Below are positions 50,915-63,757 of a DNA stretch of 64,000 nt, piece by piece. The first letter of the stretch is position 1. Each line of letters begins with the position of its first letter. Below the pieces are notes generated by a model. The model saw only the letters and a program-made list of their open reading frames with translations. It was not told where the DNA came from and did no database searches. Made by a program: the position numbers and the translations under genes. This DNA is from Panorpa germanica (lineage: Eukaryota > Arthropoda > Insecta > Mecoptera > Panorpidae), in contig OY783209.1 of assembly GCA_963678705.1 (NCBI GenBank), forward strand, positions 10,292,001-10,356,000. The letters are read 5' to 3'.

Positions 50915-51551
50915 ATGGGCTTGTGTCCTCATTTTTTTAGTGGTTGATTTTTCAATTGCTGATTGAAATTGATGTTAATAAATGTGTATTGGCGTGTCTA
51001 TTTTATTAAATATTTAAATGTTGACGGAGATATAGCAATTAAAAGTTTGAATTATAGTTTTAGCGCTAGAAATGGTCGGCCAAATTATATGACGCGAAAT
51101 GCATTTTAACGTCAGTTATTTGTTGAGTAGGTCAGTGCCGTGGTAATGTTCTGTAGCTGTTGGTAGTCAAATAATCAAGTCAAATCAAAGAATAATAAGT
51201 TTTTATTTTATTTAACCCTGCTAAGGCAGACATAATATTGAAATTTAATTATTCCTTGAAATAGCTGTAAATAATATTTGATATTTTGATATATAAATAC
51301 ATATAGCAGAGATTTATGATCTGTAAGGTTGGCAACCTTACACAAGGATTGTTATGTCACATGCACTTGGAATGTGTACAACGTGGAATCCCTTTAATAA
51401 TTAAAGAGACAAAATGACTTTTTTAATTGATAATATCTCTTAGCATATAAGGAGTTATTAAAAAATAATTGGACATTTGAGGTTCTAGTAACTCACTTTA
51501 TCAATATATAGTACACTTTTATAGAAATTAAAACATAGGACACAAGCCCAT
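50915..51551 (-). mobile_element. MITE family A, reverse orientation
   Basis: ATGGGCTTGTGTCCTCATTT at the left and GGACACAAGCCCAT at the right. Nearly full length. Confidence 0.88.
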
Positions 51552-52031
51552 TGAGTTAATAAAATATAGAAATATCCTTTTGTCTTTTCTTTCATTAAAA
51601 ATGGGGGGTATCGCTGTAAACCCATGTTATTAAACTAAAACCTTTAATATAAAATATAATTTATATTTAATACGTAAGACCCAGCCTGGTAAATATTATC
51701 TTTTAAGTATTAACAAGAAATAATCAACAAAATAATCATCTTCTCTCTAATTTTATAAATAAACATTTAAAAAATCAAATTTTCACCCTCATTACATTTT
51801 TAAAAGATAAATTTTCTTATCCCGTGATTCTAAAATAAACACAATTATTATTTTAATCGAAAAGAGCTCCCTTTATAATTTGATATAATCCTTTGTTTGA
51901 ATTCTTTTCAGCTTTTTTCCAGATACACACCAGCATTGGTGTAAAGTCAGTGGCGTACGTGAAAACACTGAGCACTTTTCTTAAAGCTGATTATTGCCCC
52001 TATTAAAAATGCGTTGAGATCAACAAGTCTA

Positions 52032-52559
52032 ATGGGCTTGTGTCCGATGTCTTAATTTCTATAAAAGTGTACTATATATTGATAAAGTGGGTTACTAGAA
52101 CCTCAAGTGTTCAATTATTTTTTAATAACTCCTTATATGTTAAGAGATATTAACAATTAAAAAAGTCATTTTGTATCTTTAATTATTAAAGGGATTTAAC
52201 GTTATACACTATACAAATGCATGTGACATCACAACCGCTGCCAACAGCTCATAAATCTCTGCTATATGTATTTATATATCAAAATATCAAATATTATTTA
52301 CAGCTATTTCATGGAACAATAAAATTCTAATATTATGTCTGCCTTAGCAGGGTTAAATAAAATAAAAACTTATTATTCTTTAACTTGACTTGACTTGTTA
52401 AAATGCATTTCACGTCATATAAATATGGCCGACCATTTCTAACGCTCCAACTACAATTCAAATTTTTAATTGCTATATCTCCATCCACATTAAGATATTT
52501 AATAAAATAGACACGCCAATTGAAACATCGACCACTAAAAAATGAGGACACAAGCCCAT
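52032..52559 (+). mobile_element. MITE family A, internally deleted
   Basis: Both ends are intact. It lacks the segment between GACTTG and TTAAAATGCATTTCACGTC and another near the right end. Confidence 0.87.
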
Positions 52560-53896
52560 TGAAGTTGTATCTGATTTGTAACGCCACTGTGTTTGCCCCA
52601 ACCATCTGTTATTAGTTTATAACTGAATAATTAATTAAGATATTAGAAATGATTACTCCCCAAAGTAGGCCGAGAGTTGAGAGCCGGTAGTCGATAGTGT
52701 TGGTCCTATGCGATGCTGCGATGTAGCGGTGTTATGTATTCAATAGCGATTCGAAGCAAAACGCGAACACGACCAAGCCATGCGTACTCTGAACAAATTA
52801 AGCCACTAATAATTAATTTCATTGATTTTATAGCAATTGATGTAATTAATTAACAAGTTATAGGAATGTAGGAGGGTTTTAATTATCACAAAGTCATTAA
52901 AATTAATTACAATTATATTCTGTGTTAAAATACGTTATTTTAGTTACATACAAAAAAGTATTTGTAAAATTTAATTAAGTTATTAAAATAATTAGAATTT
53001 TAGAATATGTTTTAGAAAAACCTATATTTTAAATAAAGAGCTATTCATATCAGCCATTGGGAACTCAGTGAGTGCAGGGTAAAAAGAAAATCCAGACAGG
53101 ATGAAAAAATGGAATGGAAAAAAAATCTTAAAAGAAATAAAATTAAATGTGGCCCGCGTACTTCAAAAGAATGAGCACCACCCCTGCTTTAACAAAACAA
53201 TAAGTATTGTCATTTTATTCGTTTAACTATTTACTGTGTTTATAGCCTTCCCCAAGTTTCCAGTCACTAAAGGGACTCCTACTCCTAGTGGCAGTAATTC
53301 AGCAGTAATTTCCGAGAGCTAAGCACCGTTAAACATTAACTGTTAGTTAAAGCGACGTTATTATTACTTAATCGTATTAGGATCTTGTTTAAATTGGTTT
53401 GCTACTATGTACTTTAGTGTAGCCATTAGCGAAACCAAACAAATCTTATTTATTTTATAATAAAGCGTCTTGGAAGCTTTCTGTTGATGGGTTATGGAAC
53501 TGAGGACGAGCCACCCTAAAACTAAGCCCAAAAAAAAAGCAGTACAATCAAATTAGAGATCCTGGCTTTTGATTTTATAACATGTCCTATACAATTATTG
53601 TTAAATGTTTCGATGGGGAAAAACAGGGGATTAAGCGGGCCTGAACTTGCATGATAATCAAGCTATAATATATTATTATATATATTTCACACCCCGTATA
53701 ATTAGACCTAATTTGAGTTAAACCCTTTTGAGTTAAATTTATAATAATGCTAAGTGATTGTCATATTGTATAAAGCAATTAATTACAGGGCTGTTTTAAG
53801 ACAGTCAGTGTATTTCGAACTGGCCATGGAGACATATGAAGCAGCGCATATTTCAGACAACGTATTTGCTTTTAGCAAAGACTCAAACCAACCGAA

Positions 53897-54481
53897 ATGG
53901 GCTTGTGTCCTACGTCTTAATTTCTATAAAAGTGTACTATATATTGATAAAGTGGGTTACTAGAACCTCAAATGTTCAATTATTTTTTAATAACTCCTTA
54001 TATGTCCTAGGAGATATTAACAATTAAAAAAGTCATTTTGTCTCTTTAATTATTAAAGGGATTCAACGTTGTACACATTCCAAATGCATGTGACATCACA
54101 ACCGCTGCTAACGTTACAACTCATAAATCTCTGCTATATGTATTTATATATCAAATATTATTTAAAACTATTTCAAGGAACAATAAAATTTCAATATTAT
54201 GTGTTCCGTAAAAGGGTTAAATAAAATAAAAACTTATTATTCTTTGACTTGACTTGATTATTTCGACTACCAATAGCTACAAAACATGACCACAGTCAAC
54301 AAATAACTGACGTTAAAATGCATTTCACATCATATGAATATGGCCGACTATTTCTAGCGCTAAAACTATAATTCAAATTTTTAATTACTATATCTCCGTC
54401 AACATTTAGATATTTAATAAAATAGACATGCCAATACACTTTCGACACAAAATCAACCACAAAAAAATGAGGACGCCCATT
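53897..54481 (+). mobile_element. MITE family A, damaged right end
   Basis: The left end is intact. The right end reads AATGAGGACGCCCAT, having lost ACAAG of the terminal repeat, and a nearby segment is deleted. Confidence 0.85.
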
Positions 54482-55193
54482 ACTACACCTCTAGTTATGA
54501 TAGATAGGCAAAGTTCCCAAAAAAATTATTATGATGTCACGAAATTAATTTTTTTACTTTGATTGCCCGATTGGGAGCCTTTAGGTTTTGCGTTACATGA
54601 GTCCAATCCTGATCCAATCCAGACATGCTGTCCACACTGAGAATAATCGGAATTATTGTTTTCGTCTGTCTAAACACAATTTTATGTTGAACAACCTATG
54701 GACTTTTGAGCAATAAAAACTAGCAAATGTTATTGTATGAAATAGAAATTTACTTCAAATTAAACGCAACTCAACACAAATAATGTAATAGTATTCAGTC
54801 CAGTTCAGTAACGGCATAAAAATAATGGAACTAGTGTATGTTTATCCGAAACGAATTCGTAATAGGTTATTACAATTCAAATAACAATATTAATTTAATG
54901 TTATCGATAAATATGTTTTTATATAAGTTATAATTTCTGTACTTCCAACTATTAATAATTTGCTTTGATTTTTATTGCATTCATGTAAAAATTAATTGAA
55001 TTAAATTTTCTACGGTTTAATACAAGATATTGTTCTAGAATTGTGTAATCAGCCAAACATAAACATTACGTTCATATAATTACATGCATATACGCTTGAT
55101 TACAGAGACGCACTAGGGTATAGGCCTAACACAAAGTAACTTAAGTTTCCGTAGAAAAATATATGTAAAAATAAAATTATATGTATAACTGTA

Positions 55194-55950
55194 TTAAGGA
55201 GGTACTATAGTAAAAGTTTATCTCTCGGTAATACGAAATGCAAAATACGAAGTACATGAGGGATGAGCAAATATTGGGACTGTACCTTTGAAAATGAATT
55301 TTTCAATTTCCTATTAAACTGCTTTTTGCTCGTTAAAATGATTTTTTTTATGCATATAATAGTTTAATAAAATAAAAATTACCTATAATTAATATCAAAT
55401 TTATATTAATTCAATTTAAATTCAAATTAAACATTTTGAAAAAGGAATAATAAATTTGGCAACGCTGTAAATTTACGTGTGTTGATGCATGCGTGATTTG
55501 GTTTTTTGACCAATAAATTGTTATATTTTATATAATATTTATTCCGATTTTGAATTTCCCGCTCAAATTGGCATTTGCAACGTTGCCGGCTTATAACCTA
55601 CATTTACTGTTTCTTACTGGTTTTATTTTAATATTTTCGTATATAGGTATCCTTTTGATAATTTTCTTTTTGCAATAGTTACAGAAAAGATTCTTTTACA
55701 TACACTTAGTTTTTGAAAGCCGTGTCACCATTTTTTCATAGTTAAAAGTTATATTATGTGGTGAAATTGAGCTAAAAATTATGATTAGTATGGAAAATGA
55801 CTATTTTTAATCATGTATAAAAAGAAAACTATGAACCCTAGGTCTCTAAAATTTTGAGAGTATTGAGATTGAGTATTTTAACTATTTGTATCGACCCTCC
55901 AAATTTCACATCGTTTTCATCATTTACGTTAACGTCCTGTACCTCCTTAA
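55194..55950. mobile_element. piggyBac-like MITE (TTAA-GGAGGTAC ends), 757 bp
   Basis: TTAAGGAGGTAC at the left and GTACCTCCTTAA at the right. TTAA on both sides is the piggyBac-type target. There is no transposase frame. The body is shared with 49521-50237. Confidence 0.75.
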
Positions 55951-56798
55951 TTTTTAACGCTTTAAAAAAGATCACAAACTATAAAGAATTGAGAAACTCC
56001 GCCGCAATTCCTCGCCTTTAGAAAACCTTTAACATTTTAAAAGCATATAATTGTTTCCAATTCTAACTTTTGATTTGTTTGCGATGTAGGTTAATAACAT
56101 ATTACATATTCTTAACAATGGATAATTTTATTTCTATGTATATGTTTTTCATATCTATAAATAAACAAGCCATATTTATTTACATGTGTTGCGTTGTTGA
56201 TAATACATTAAACATAATTCAAATGTAAATATTACACCAAATATGTTTGTACTTGTATGTAACAAACAGACTTGTAATGTATGTATGTATTACGTGTTAC
56301 GTATTTTAATTTCTAGGAGATTATTAAACAATCACGTTGTTTGTTAATGAGAGAGATTCGAAGTACGCACCTGTTGTTTCAAATTAAACAGGTGGACAGT
56401 ATAACTGAAAGTAATTAAAAGTTTTAATGAAGCTAGACATAGAAATATACAGGGTGCTCAATAGAAAAGTTCTAAATTTAATATCGTTTTCTTTTCTCGA
56501 AAGAATCTCGTTCCTTTTAATAATGTGAAGCATGGGAAACTTTCTGTCCGCTCAACTATTTTCTATTATACAAAAAAAATCTCTCGACAGAATTTTGAAA
56601 AAAAAAAAATTAGAAGAGTAAAGAAAAATGTTTTTTAAGAAAATTCTCCTATAAATCTTCTAAATTACACAACTTATTAACAAATAATTGGATATTTGAG
56701 ATATTGTTAACCAACTTTGGTTACGGTATATAGAAATGAAAGAAACATATTTCACAAACCCATTCCAGAACAGGGTAACATTTTTATATACATAATAT

Positions 56799-57657
56799 CC
56801 CAGTAAACATTTTGGAGTAAATTCTACTTAATTTCTATTACATATCATGAGTTTTTTGTCTGGAACGTGTTCGCTTTCTATTTAGTCGTTCATAGGAAAG
56901 GCCCTTTTATGAGCTACAGACATTGCAACGACGGTTCACTGCTGAATTAAAAGCGGAGTCGGTTTATGATTTATGACCGGAGTTATAAACTTGCACTAGC
57001 AGAGGTATAAAACTTAATGGAATTCTACTTTTTAAAGTCTGCAAAATATAAATATTTAAATGAAGAAATAAATAGATGTAATCTTTAGTACGGATCGTAA
57101 TTTTTTTAATGAATATTATTCATCTTCAACAATACTCGTTATATTAGTTTTTTACATTGTTTTGGTGATTCAAAAATCCACGATCGGCAGGTCTGCGTTA
57201 GGTTTAAAACCTCTGTCTTACATCGCTAGATACTATCTTCGTTTATATACATTATATTCGGGGATTGAGGGAGATAGCGTCTGTCTATTACCATTAAAGA
57301 AATATTTGTTGAAAAAGGATAGCATATACTTTAAACATACTGTACTGAATAAAATACTATACAAGTATACAAGTGTAACGGTGAAAAATATATTTTACTT
57401 GTCTAACCGCATCTCGTTTGTCTCTCACTTTGGAATAAATGAGATAAAAGTGAACTTAAAAAAAATATATCCATGTGGGAAAGAAACAGAAATACTTAAG
57501 GAATGATGTTGGAAAAAAAAAGAATATTATTATGAAAAAATTCTAACAACTAGCACAAAATCTGTGACAGGTAGAGAACTTGTAAAGCGTTAGAATAGAA
57601 TTGTACGAGTGACTCGAACTTCACCAAATAGGGCACTTCACCAAATTGTTTACTGGG
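56799..57657. mobile_element. long (859-bp) family B element
   Basis: CCCAGTAAACATTTTGGAGT to CTTCACCAAATTGTTTACTGGG, flanked by ATAT on both sides. The middle differs from the 254-bp copies and has a 114-codon frame (57162-57506) with no recognisable domain, probably chance. Confidence 0.82.
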
Positions 57658-58111
57658 ATATTTCTAGATTGATGATTTCTAGAGCATTCATATTATACTG
57701 AACTTATTTTAAAGAAAGTGGCCGTAAATCCATAATATTAACGCAGATGATACCGGTTTTTAAATTATAATATTATCATGCATACATCTAGTAGTCTCAA
57801 GATAAATACATATCAAGAAACACTAAAATATACCATATCAGTAAAGACCAAAGTTTCTTTCGTATGGACCACATCGTCTTACAATACAATTCAACAAAAC
57901 TATATGTGGTTTCAATGTAAATTTACTCACAGTTTGATGTTTATTTAAGCTGCTCTAAAACATGGGTATTTCAATTTTAGTTTTGTCAAAAACTGACCAC
58001 AGTTAACTAACGAAAAACTAGAAAAAATCATGAAATTTGTGTTACAAAATTTATAAATGACCTCTACTCATATTTATAAATTATGAATTATGTATTACAA
58101 ATGTTTAAGAC

Positions 58112-58534
58112 TTATTCCCACTCTTTGCTTTAATATTTAATTTACTGTTTTTATTTAATATTGTAATCTAGATCACATTTGTGTTTTAATTTAAGTTTAG
58201 TTAATTTAGTTGATGCGTATGCATAATGCATAATAACAATTAGTAATAGAAATTGTTTTCACATCTATATTTTATAAAAAATTACATTAAACTTCTTTTA
58301 AAAGTAAATCCTACTCCATTTTGACAGATTGTCACATTTTACAGGTTATAATATAATATCGTTTTTCTTAATTTAATATTTCTTAATTTAAAACATTGGA
58401 ACTTGTAAGGTTCTAAAAAAACTAAGAAAACTTAAAAAATAAATTAAATTAAAAATGGTAGTGTGAATGACAACGCGTATTGCCATATGCTAAACAATTT
58501 AAATTAAATACTAAAAAGGAGTGAGTGGAAATGA
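58112..58534. mobile_element. MITE family D, diverged
   Basis: TTATTCCCACTCTTTGCTTT at the left and GGAGTGAGTGGAAATGA at the right. The body is shared with 28139-28605 in inverse and with 63372-63757. Confidence 0.8.
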
Positions 58535-59007
58535 TACTTTATAGTTCTATATATTGTTTTTAGTGTTAATAACTATCGAAACTTGATGCACTCAAAAAAG
58601 AAAAATAAGAATTCCTTCAAATTTAATAACTAATATTTTCTTACATAGAGCTTATTTATTAATTTAGGACCGTGAACCTTTCATTGGCTACTACTGAGCC
58701 AGAAACGCACACATGAATTTTAACGTATACATAAAGCCCCAACTTGTTTGAATCGATGACCTACTAACAATTATAGCCCTTGGACAAATCTGTAGTCATG
58801 TTGCTACACTATAACATATCGTAAGCATAATAAGTTGATTGTTCACTAGGTTTATAAATAACATACTCGTACATACGATTCATGGCAGTGTTTTTTCTTT
58901 TCAACTGAATTTTTTATAGATATGCTTTTTTTGTCATTCATAATTTTTTTGTTCGAGTCGAGAATATTTTATACAAAAACAGAAATAAAAAAAAATATTT
59001 TTTTACT

Positions 59008-59420
59008 TTAAGGTGAAACGATACTTGGCCATTTTTGATTCGCGAAATATAGATGGCGATACTATACAACAGGTTAAATATTATCAAAAAAACCATGTTT
59101 TTTTATGTTTAAATCGTTTTATGTAAGGAACTATAAACGCGAATCAAAATTTAAAGCTGCAATTAGTTAGATTATATAGCAATATACATTTTCAAAAGTT
59201 ATTTTTGCGGTTCCAACTCATTAAAAGTCGGTGGAAGAAAGCTTAAAATGTAGATACGTTATTCATCTAACTAATTGCAGCGTCTTCGCGTTTATAGTTA
59301 CTTACATAAAACGATTTAAACATAAAAGAACATGGTTTTTTTGATAATGTTTAACCTGCTGTATAGTATCGCCATCTATATTTCGCGGATCAAAAATGGC
59401 CAAATATCGTTTCACCTTAA
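59008..59420. mobile_element. long-arm palindromic MITE with TTAA ends, 413 bp
   Basis: TTAAGGTGAAACGATA at the left is answered by TATCGTTTCACCTTAA at the right. The two arms pair for about 165 bp with few mismatches, and the loop is about 80 bp. TTAA flanks suggest piggyBac-type mobilisation. Confidence 0.87.
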
Positions 59421-60730
59421 CGACGATGTTATGCAAAATTTGATAACACACAGTTTTTTAAAAATCGTAGCTTCAGTATAGTGACCCTTATCAGGCTAAT
59501 ATAAATAGTCCAAGATCTAAGAGCCTCCAGAATTTGCTTGCCTCCACATCTCCATCGATGGCGACTCCAGACAGTCTCACGACCAGACCGTTTCACTGTT
59601 GAGTACTTTTTTCTAATTTCATTTATTTACCGTTGGCCAATCACCGACGACCTACTACTATGTTGGCAGTATTCATGGTGTCGTGGCCTCATATATATGA
59701 ACTACTCCGCTGTATAAAATATATTAAATTAGAAAAAAATAAAAATATAATACAATATAAAATAATATTTGTTAAAATTTAATTAAGGATATGATATTTC
59801 TGAGGAGACAAAAATATACATAACTTTAGGTGCAAAAATATCATAAAAATCCAGTTCTCTGTTTTGTTTCTCCAGGACCCTAACCCTTTAAGTTATAGGT
59901 AAATATATTTGCTAAGCGCAATACGATCTTGACTGCGAATCTGCCATTCTTCTCTCCCACACATAAGCAATACTTGGTACCAGTGCTCGGTACCCAGCAG
60001 CGAGTGCATTGTACTGATATTCTTGATACGTTCAGTTCAATTGAGATCGGGTCAGATCGTGGTTTAGCCGCATATTTCAATTGATGACCTCCACACACCT
60101 CATAAATATCACGTATTAAACACACGTCTAAGATATTTAAAAGGTTAAAAGTCTTCAAACACCTTTGTTATATTAAAATGATTGACCGACCATTTGTTTA
60201 TGGCGTAAAAATATGTTAAAGGTTCACAGTACATTCATAAATTACGTCACACAAGTGTCATGGTTTTTTGACTCCCCTGTCAACGTTGGACTAATCTTTT
60301 ATAGAGAAATAAAGCGCTTTTTCAACAAAAAAAACCACTGAATTATCAAACTACTCTAATCGCAGCTTCCTCAATGATCTTTGTAACGTTACCGATATCT
60401 AATAAAAATATTATTATTAATATATTATTTAATTGATTAAAGTGACTGTACTACAGTCATTTGAAGGAAGTATTTATTCTTATTACTTTTAATATACGGG
60501 TGAAGGAGATAAGAATATTTTATTAAGGTTTGCTCAAGAGAGATTTCATATAATGTATGTTATTTATTATTTAACTATACAAAATCATATAGTTAATTCT
60601 GATTAGAAAGTTTTAGGTTTACTTGATTGATGTACGTACAGTATTTATAACAGTGATGTCAAAGTTTCGGTTCATGTTGATGGCATACATAAAAATTAAA
60701 TTAAATTCAGTTTTATACCTTACTAGCTCA

Positions 60731-60944
60731 CTTTGGAGTCACTTTGACAACATATTGAAGATGCGTCATGATTTTTTTGTCATGAAAGAGTTCATTTATA
60801 GTTCAGTTTCTCACATTTTTTCATATAAAATGTCTACTGTCTGTCGGAATACAAATGAAGATAAAGTTGATGCGAACTATAATTGAAGTGAAATAGTGAT
60901 AGAAACGTCACTAAATAGGGCACTTCACCAAATTGTTTACTGGA
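60731..60944. repeat. family B element lacking its left terminal repeat
   Basis: It matches 24469-24705 from TTTGGAGTCACTTTGAC to AATTGTTTACTGG. A short segment around the ATGTCTACT word is deleted. Confidence 0.82.
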
Positions 60945-62112
60945 GAATGAGAAAATAAATAAAAGACACACATGTGTTGGGTAACATTAAATTAAACACT
61001 GAATTAATAATATTTGATATCTTTAGTTCTTAACCGCATTTAAAGGAATATCTTTACTTGGAGAGTTCTATATTTCGTCTAACTTGAATCGCATATTCTC
61101 CTAAGATGCATCATCCTTATGAATAATTCTTTGTTACATAATGTCCTCTCTTTCAGGCTCATTATTTCATGTTAATTTGAATGTTCACGCAAAAAGCCCT
61201 ATGTCGCAAAGCAGGAAAGAAAATATAACCTAAATATCATATTACTCATATAAATACTGATAATATATATTTATATGTACCATAGAGAGAACTTTGAATA
61301 CCGGTGTCAGTTTTTAAACGGAATAAAAACACATAAAATCAATAATTGGAAAGAAATGAATTTGATTTTCGTAAGTGCGTATTCGAATTCAACGTTTTCT
61401 CAAAATTTCAAGCCAATCGTCCGACTACTTTTCGAGTTATACGGGTTAAACATAAGCAGACTGAATTTTTATACAAAACACTTTTTATACCTTATTTATT
61501 AAATTTTTGCCATCACTGATCTTCAATAAGAGACACGAAAATCATGCTTGATGTATCTGTCTCTATATTGTACCATACAGTAATTGATTACACAGTATAC
61601 AACAGATATTAGAAATTAGAAACGATTGGTAGAATGTCATGTTCAGGAAATATAAGGAAGGCAGATATACATGTTGCAATATTCAAACATTAATTTTCAC
61701 AAAACCACTGTTAGTATTAAAATTTATGTGATGATTCAATAGAGTAAGATCCCAGAGATAGATTTAGTAGTTAAATAAAAAAAAATTCAAACCATTTGAT
61801 TATAGCTGAAATTTTTATATGATATAGTTAAGGTACCAAAGAACCTAAAATTAATTTGCAAGACAAAAATTCTGTTGTTTAATAGGAGCCAGACCAAGTT
61901 TAGTCTCAGAGATAGAAGAGTCAACAGAGCGGTAAATTATAATTCTGGATTTATCATAGAAAAATATATCTGGCACTAAAAAGGATATAGAAGATCGCAA
62001 CCACTCCATGTGCCAACTATGCTGCATTCTCACCAAGCTTGAATAAGAAAAAGATTATCAAAAAATGAACCATAATAAAAATGATTCGTCGAAAACGTTG
62101 GTAGCTCTTATA

Positions 62113-62591
62113 TAGTTCAAATCACGATAGTTCGGCGGCGACTTATACTTAAAAGAGGTTATAAGAGTGGTATACATCTATAATACGATAATGAATTTTA
62201 TCTTATTCGCTTCTATATACATTATAGAAAAATAAAGTGAGTCAGTGCTTTTTAGTTATTTTTTTTATATTTATTTACCTATTTGCCTTGACTTTCCTTC
62301 GTCATAGCCACCATCAAACATTTCTTATACATCTTTTATAATTTATCAATCAATTTTTTTAAATTTCTAAATATTTCAATAATTCACTAATTAATTTTGA
62401 ATCACTTAACAAAAATTTAGTATTAACTGGAAAAGTTTTAATCACATCAAATATATCACTATTCAATTTTGATCTTTCTAAACTCTAATTTATGCATTCA
62501 AATATAATATGCTTTTTAGTTATATCGGTAGTTTATACCCCACAACTTGTTTTAAGTATGAGTCACCGCCGAACTCTCGTAATTTGAACTA
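62113..62591. mobile_element. family C MITE split by a LINE tail
   Basis: TAGTTCAAATCACGATAG at the left and CTCGTAATTTGAACTA at the right. The copy matches 26147-26368 except for about 250 inserted bases at 62260-62509. Confidence 0.85.
62260..62509 (-). mobile_element. 5'-truncated non-LTR retrotransposon (LINE) 3' end
   Basis: The insert is flanked by the 14-bp repeat TGCTTTTTAGTTAT (62246-62259 and 62510-62523). On the minus strand it ends in an A-rich tail. Before that tail a short frame reads SDIFDVIKTFPVNTKF, then LISELLKYLEI and stop. Target duplication, tail and truncation are the marks of target-primed reverse transcription. The peptide looks like the last residues of a LINE polymerase, but that is a resemblance only. 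Confidence 0.72.
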
Positions 62592-63371
62592 TATCTTAAC
62601 GATAAGTAACCCTCCCATGAAATGTTCACAACACCTGACATCTACTCCAAGTTTAGACTTATGTCAGAGATATTTATATTTCTCTAAACGCAAGCACACA
62701 TTTTTTTACAAAGACTGTACAATAGTCATTTATAATCCATTGTTTTAACACATTTTGTTTAGTTTAACCTTCCCATAGTCTACGATGAATGGCAGCGGTA
62801 ATGGTAACTGCTAGTGGCAGGGCTCTCATTATAATTTATTAATTTAAAAACATTTGAAGAAAACAATGACTAAATACTGGTATAAATAAAACACGTACTA
62901 GTATTTGCTAAAAACACATCTCTCACAATCAGTTAAATGTGCCTTGCCTTGTGTTCACTTGTGTTGGACAATTATTTCAATAGAACATTTGTTTCTTTTA
63001 AAAACAATTCTTTACGGTTTCACATTATTCTTCTTTTTTTTTTTTTTAATTTGAATAAATTAATAGTTATTTTTTTGTACAACACACAAAGGATTTTTAT
63101 GATTCGTTTTAATTGTTTGTATAAACATTTTCCATGTTTTCTGTTTTAAAATAATGCACGCGTATATTTGTACGGTAGTTAGATTTACCGAATTTATGTA
63201 TATGTAGGCTGGAGTACTGACTACACTTGGTTGAATTTATATGTAGATGGCGCTGATAGTCAAAGTGTTTGCGATTTTTATATCTTATTTAATATATTTG
63301 ATCTTTTTGATCAACCGGATCTTCGGTCATGGGAAAATAATAGAACTAAAAATGATATACGTATGAAGCCT

Positions 63372-63757
63372 CATTCCCACTCACTGTTTTAATATTTAAT
63401 TTACTGTTTAAGCATTCCTTTTCATATTTGTGTTTTAATTTAAGTTTAGTTAATTTAGTTGGTGCGTATGCATCGTTAATAATATAAATTTTCACAATTG
63501 CTATTTTTAATAACAATTAGTAATAGAAATTGTTTTCACTATATTTTTCAAAAATTGACATTAAACTTCTTTTAAAAGTAATTTGCATTTTGGTAGATTG
63601 TCACATTTTGGAGGTTATAATATAATATAGTTTTCCTTAATTTAATATTTTTAATTTAAAACATTGGATCTTGTAAGGTTCTAAAAAAAAACTTAAAAAA
63701 TAAATTAAACTAAAAATGGTACTGTGTATGACTACGCTTATTGCCATATGCTAAACA
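63372..63757. mobile_element. MITE family D, cut by a family A insertion
   Basis: The left end CATTCCCACTCACTG is intact. The body follows 58112-58534 up to GCCATATGCTAAACA and is then replaced by family A sequence. Confidence 0.83.

Noticed and set aside
57162..57506. 114-codon frame as a transposase of family B
   Set aside because: No catalytic or DNA-binding motif is visible and the frame is absent from the other copies. It looks like chance in an AT-rich insert.
59880..60158. 92-codon minus-strand frame with several Cys residues as a zinc-binding exon
   Set aside because: The Cys spacing fits no known finger, and it does not provide the missing MBD half or a donor of the right phase.
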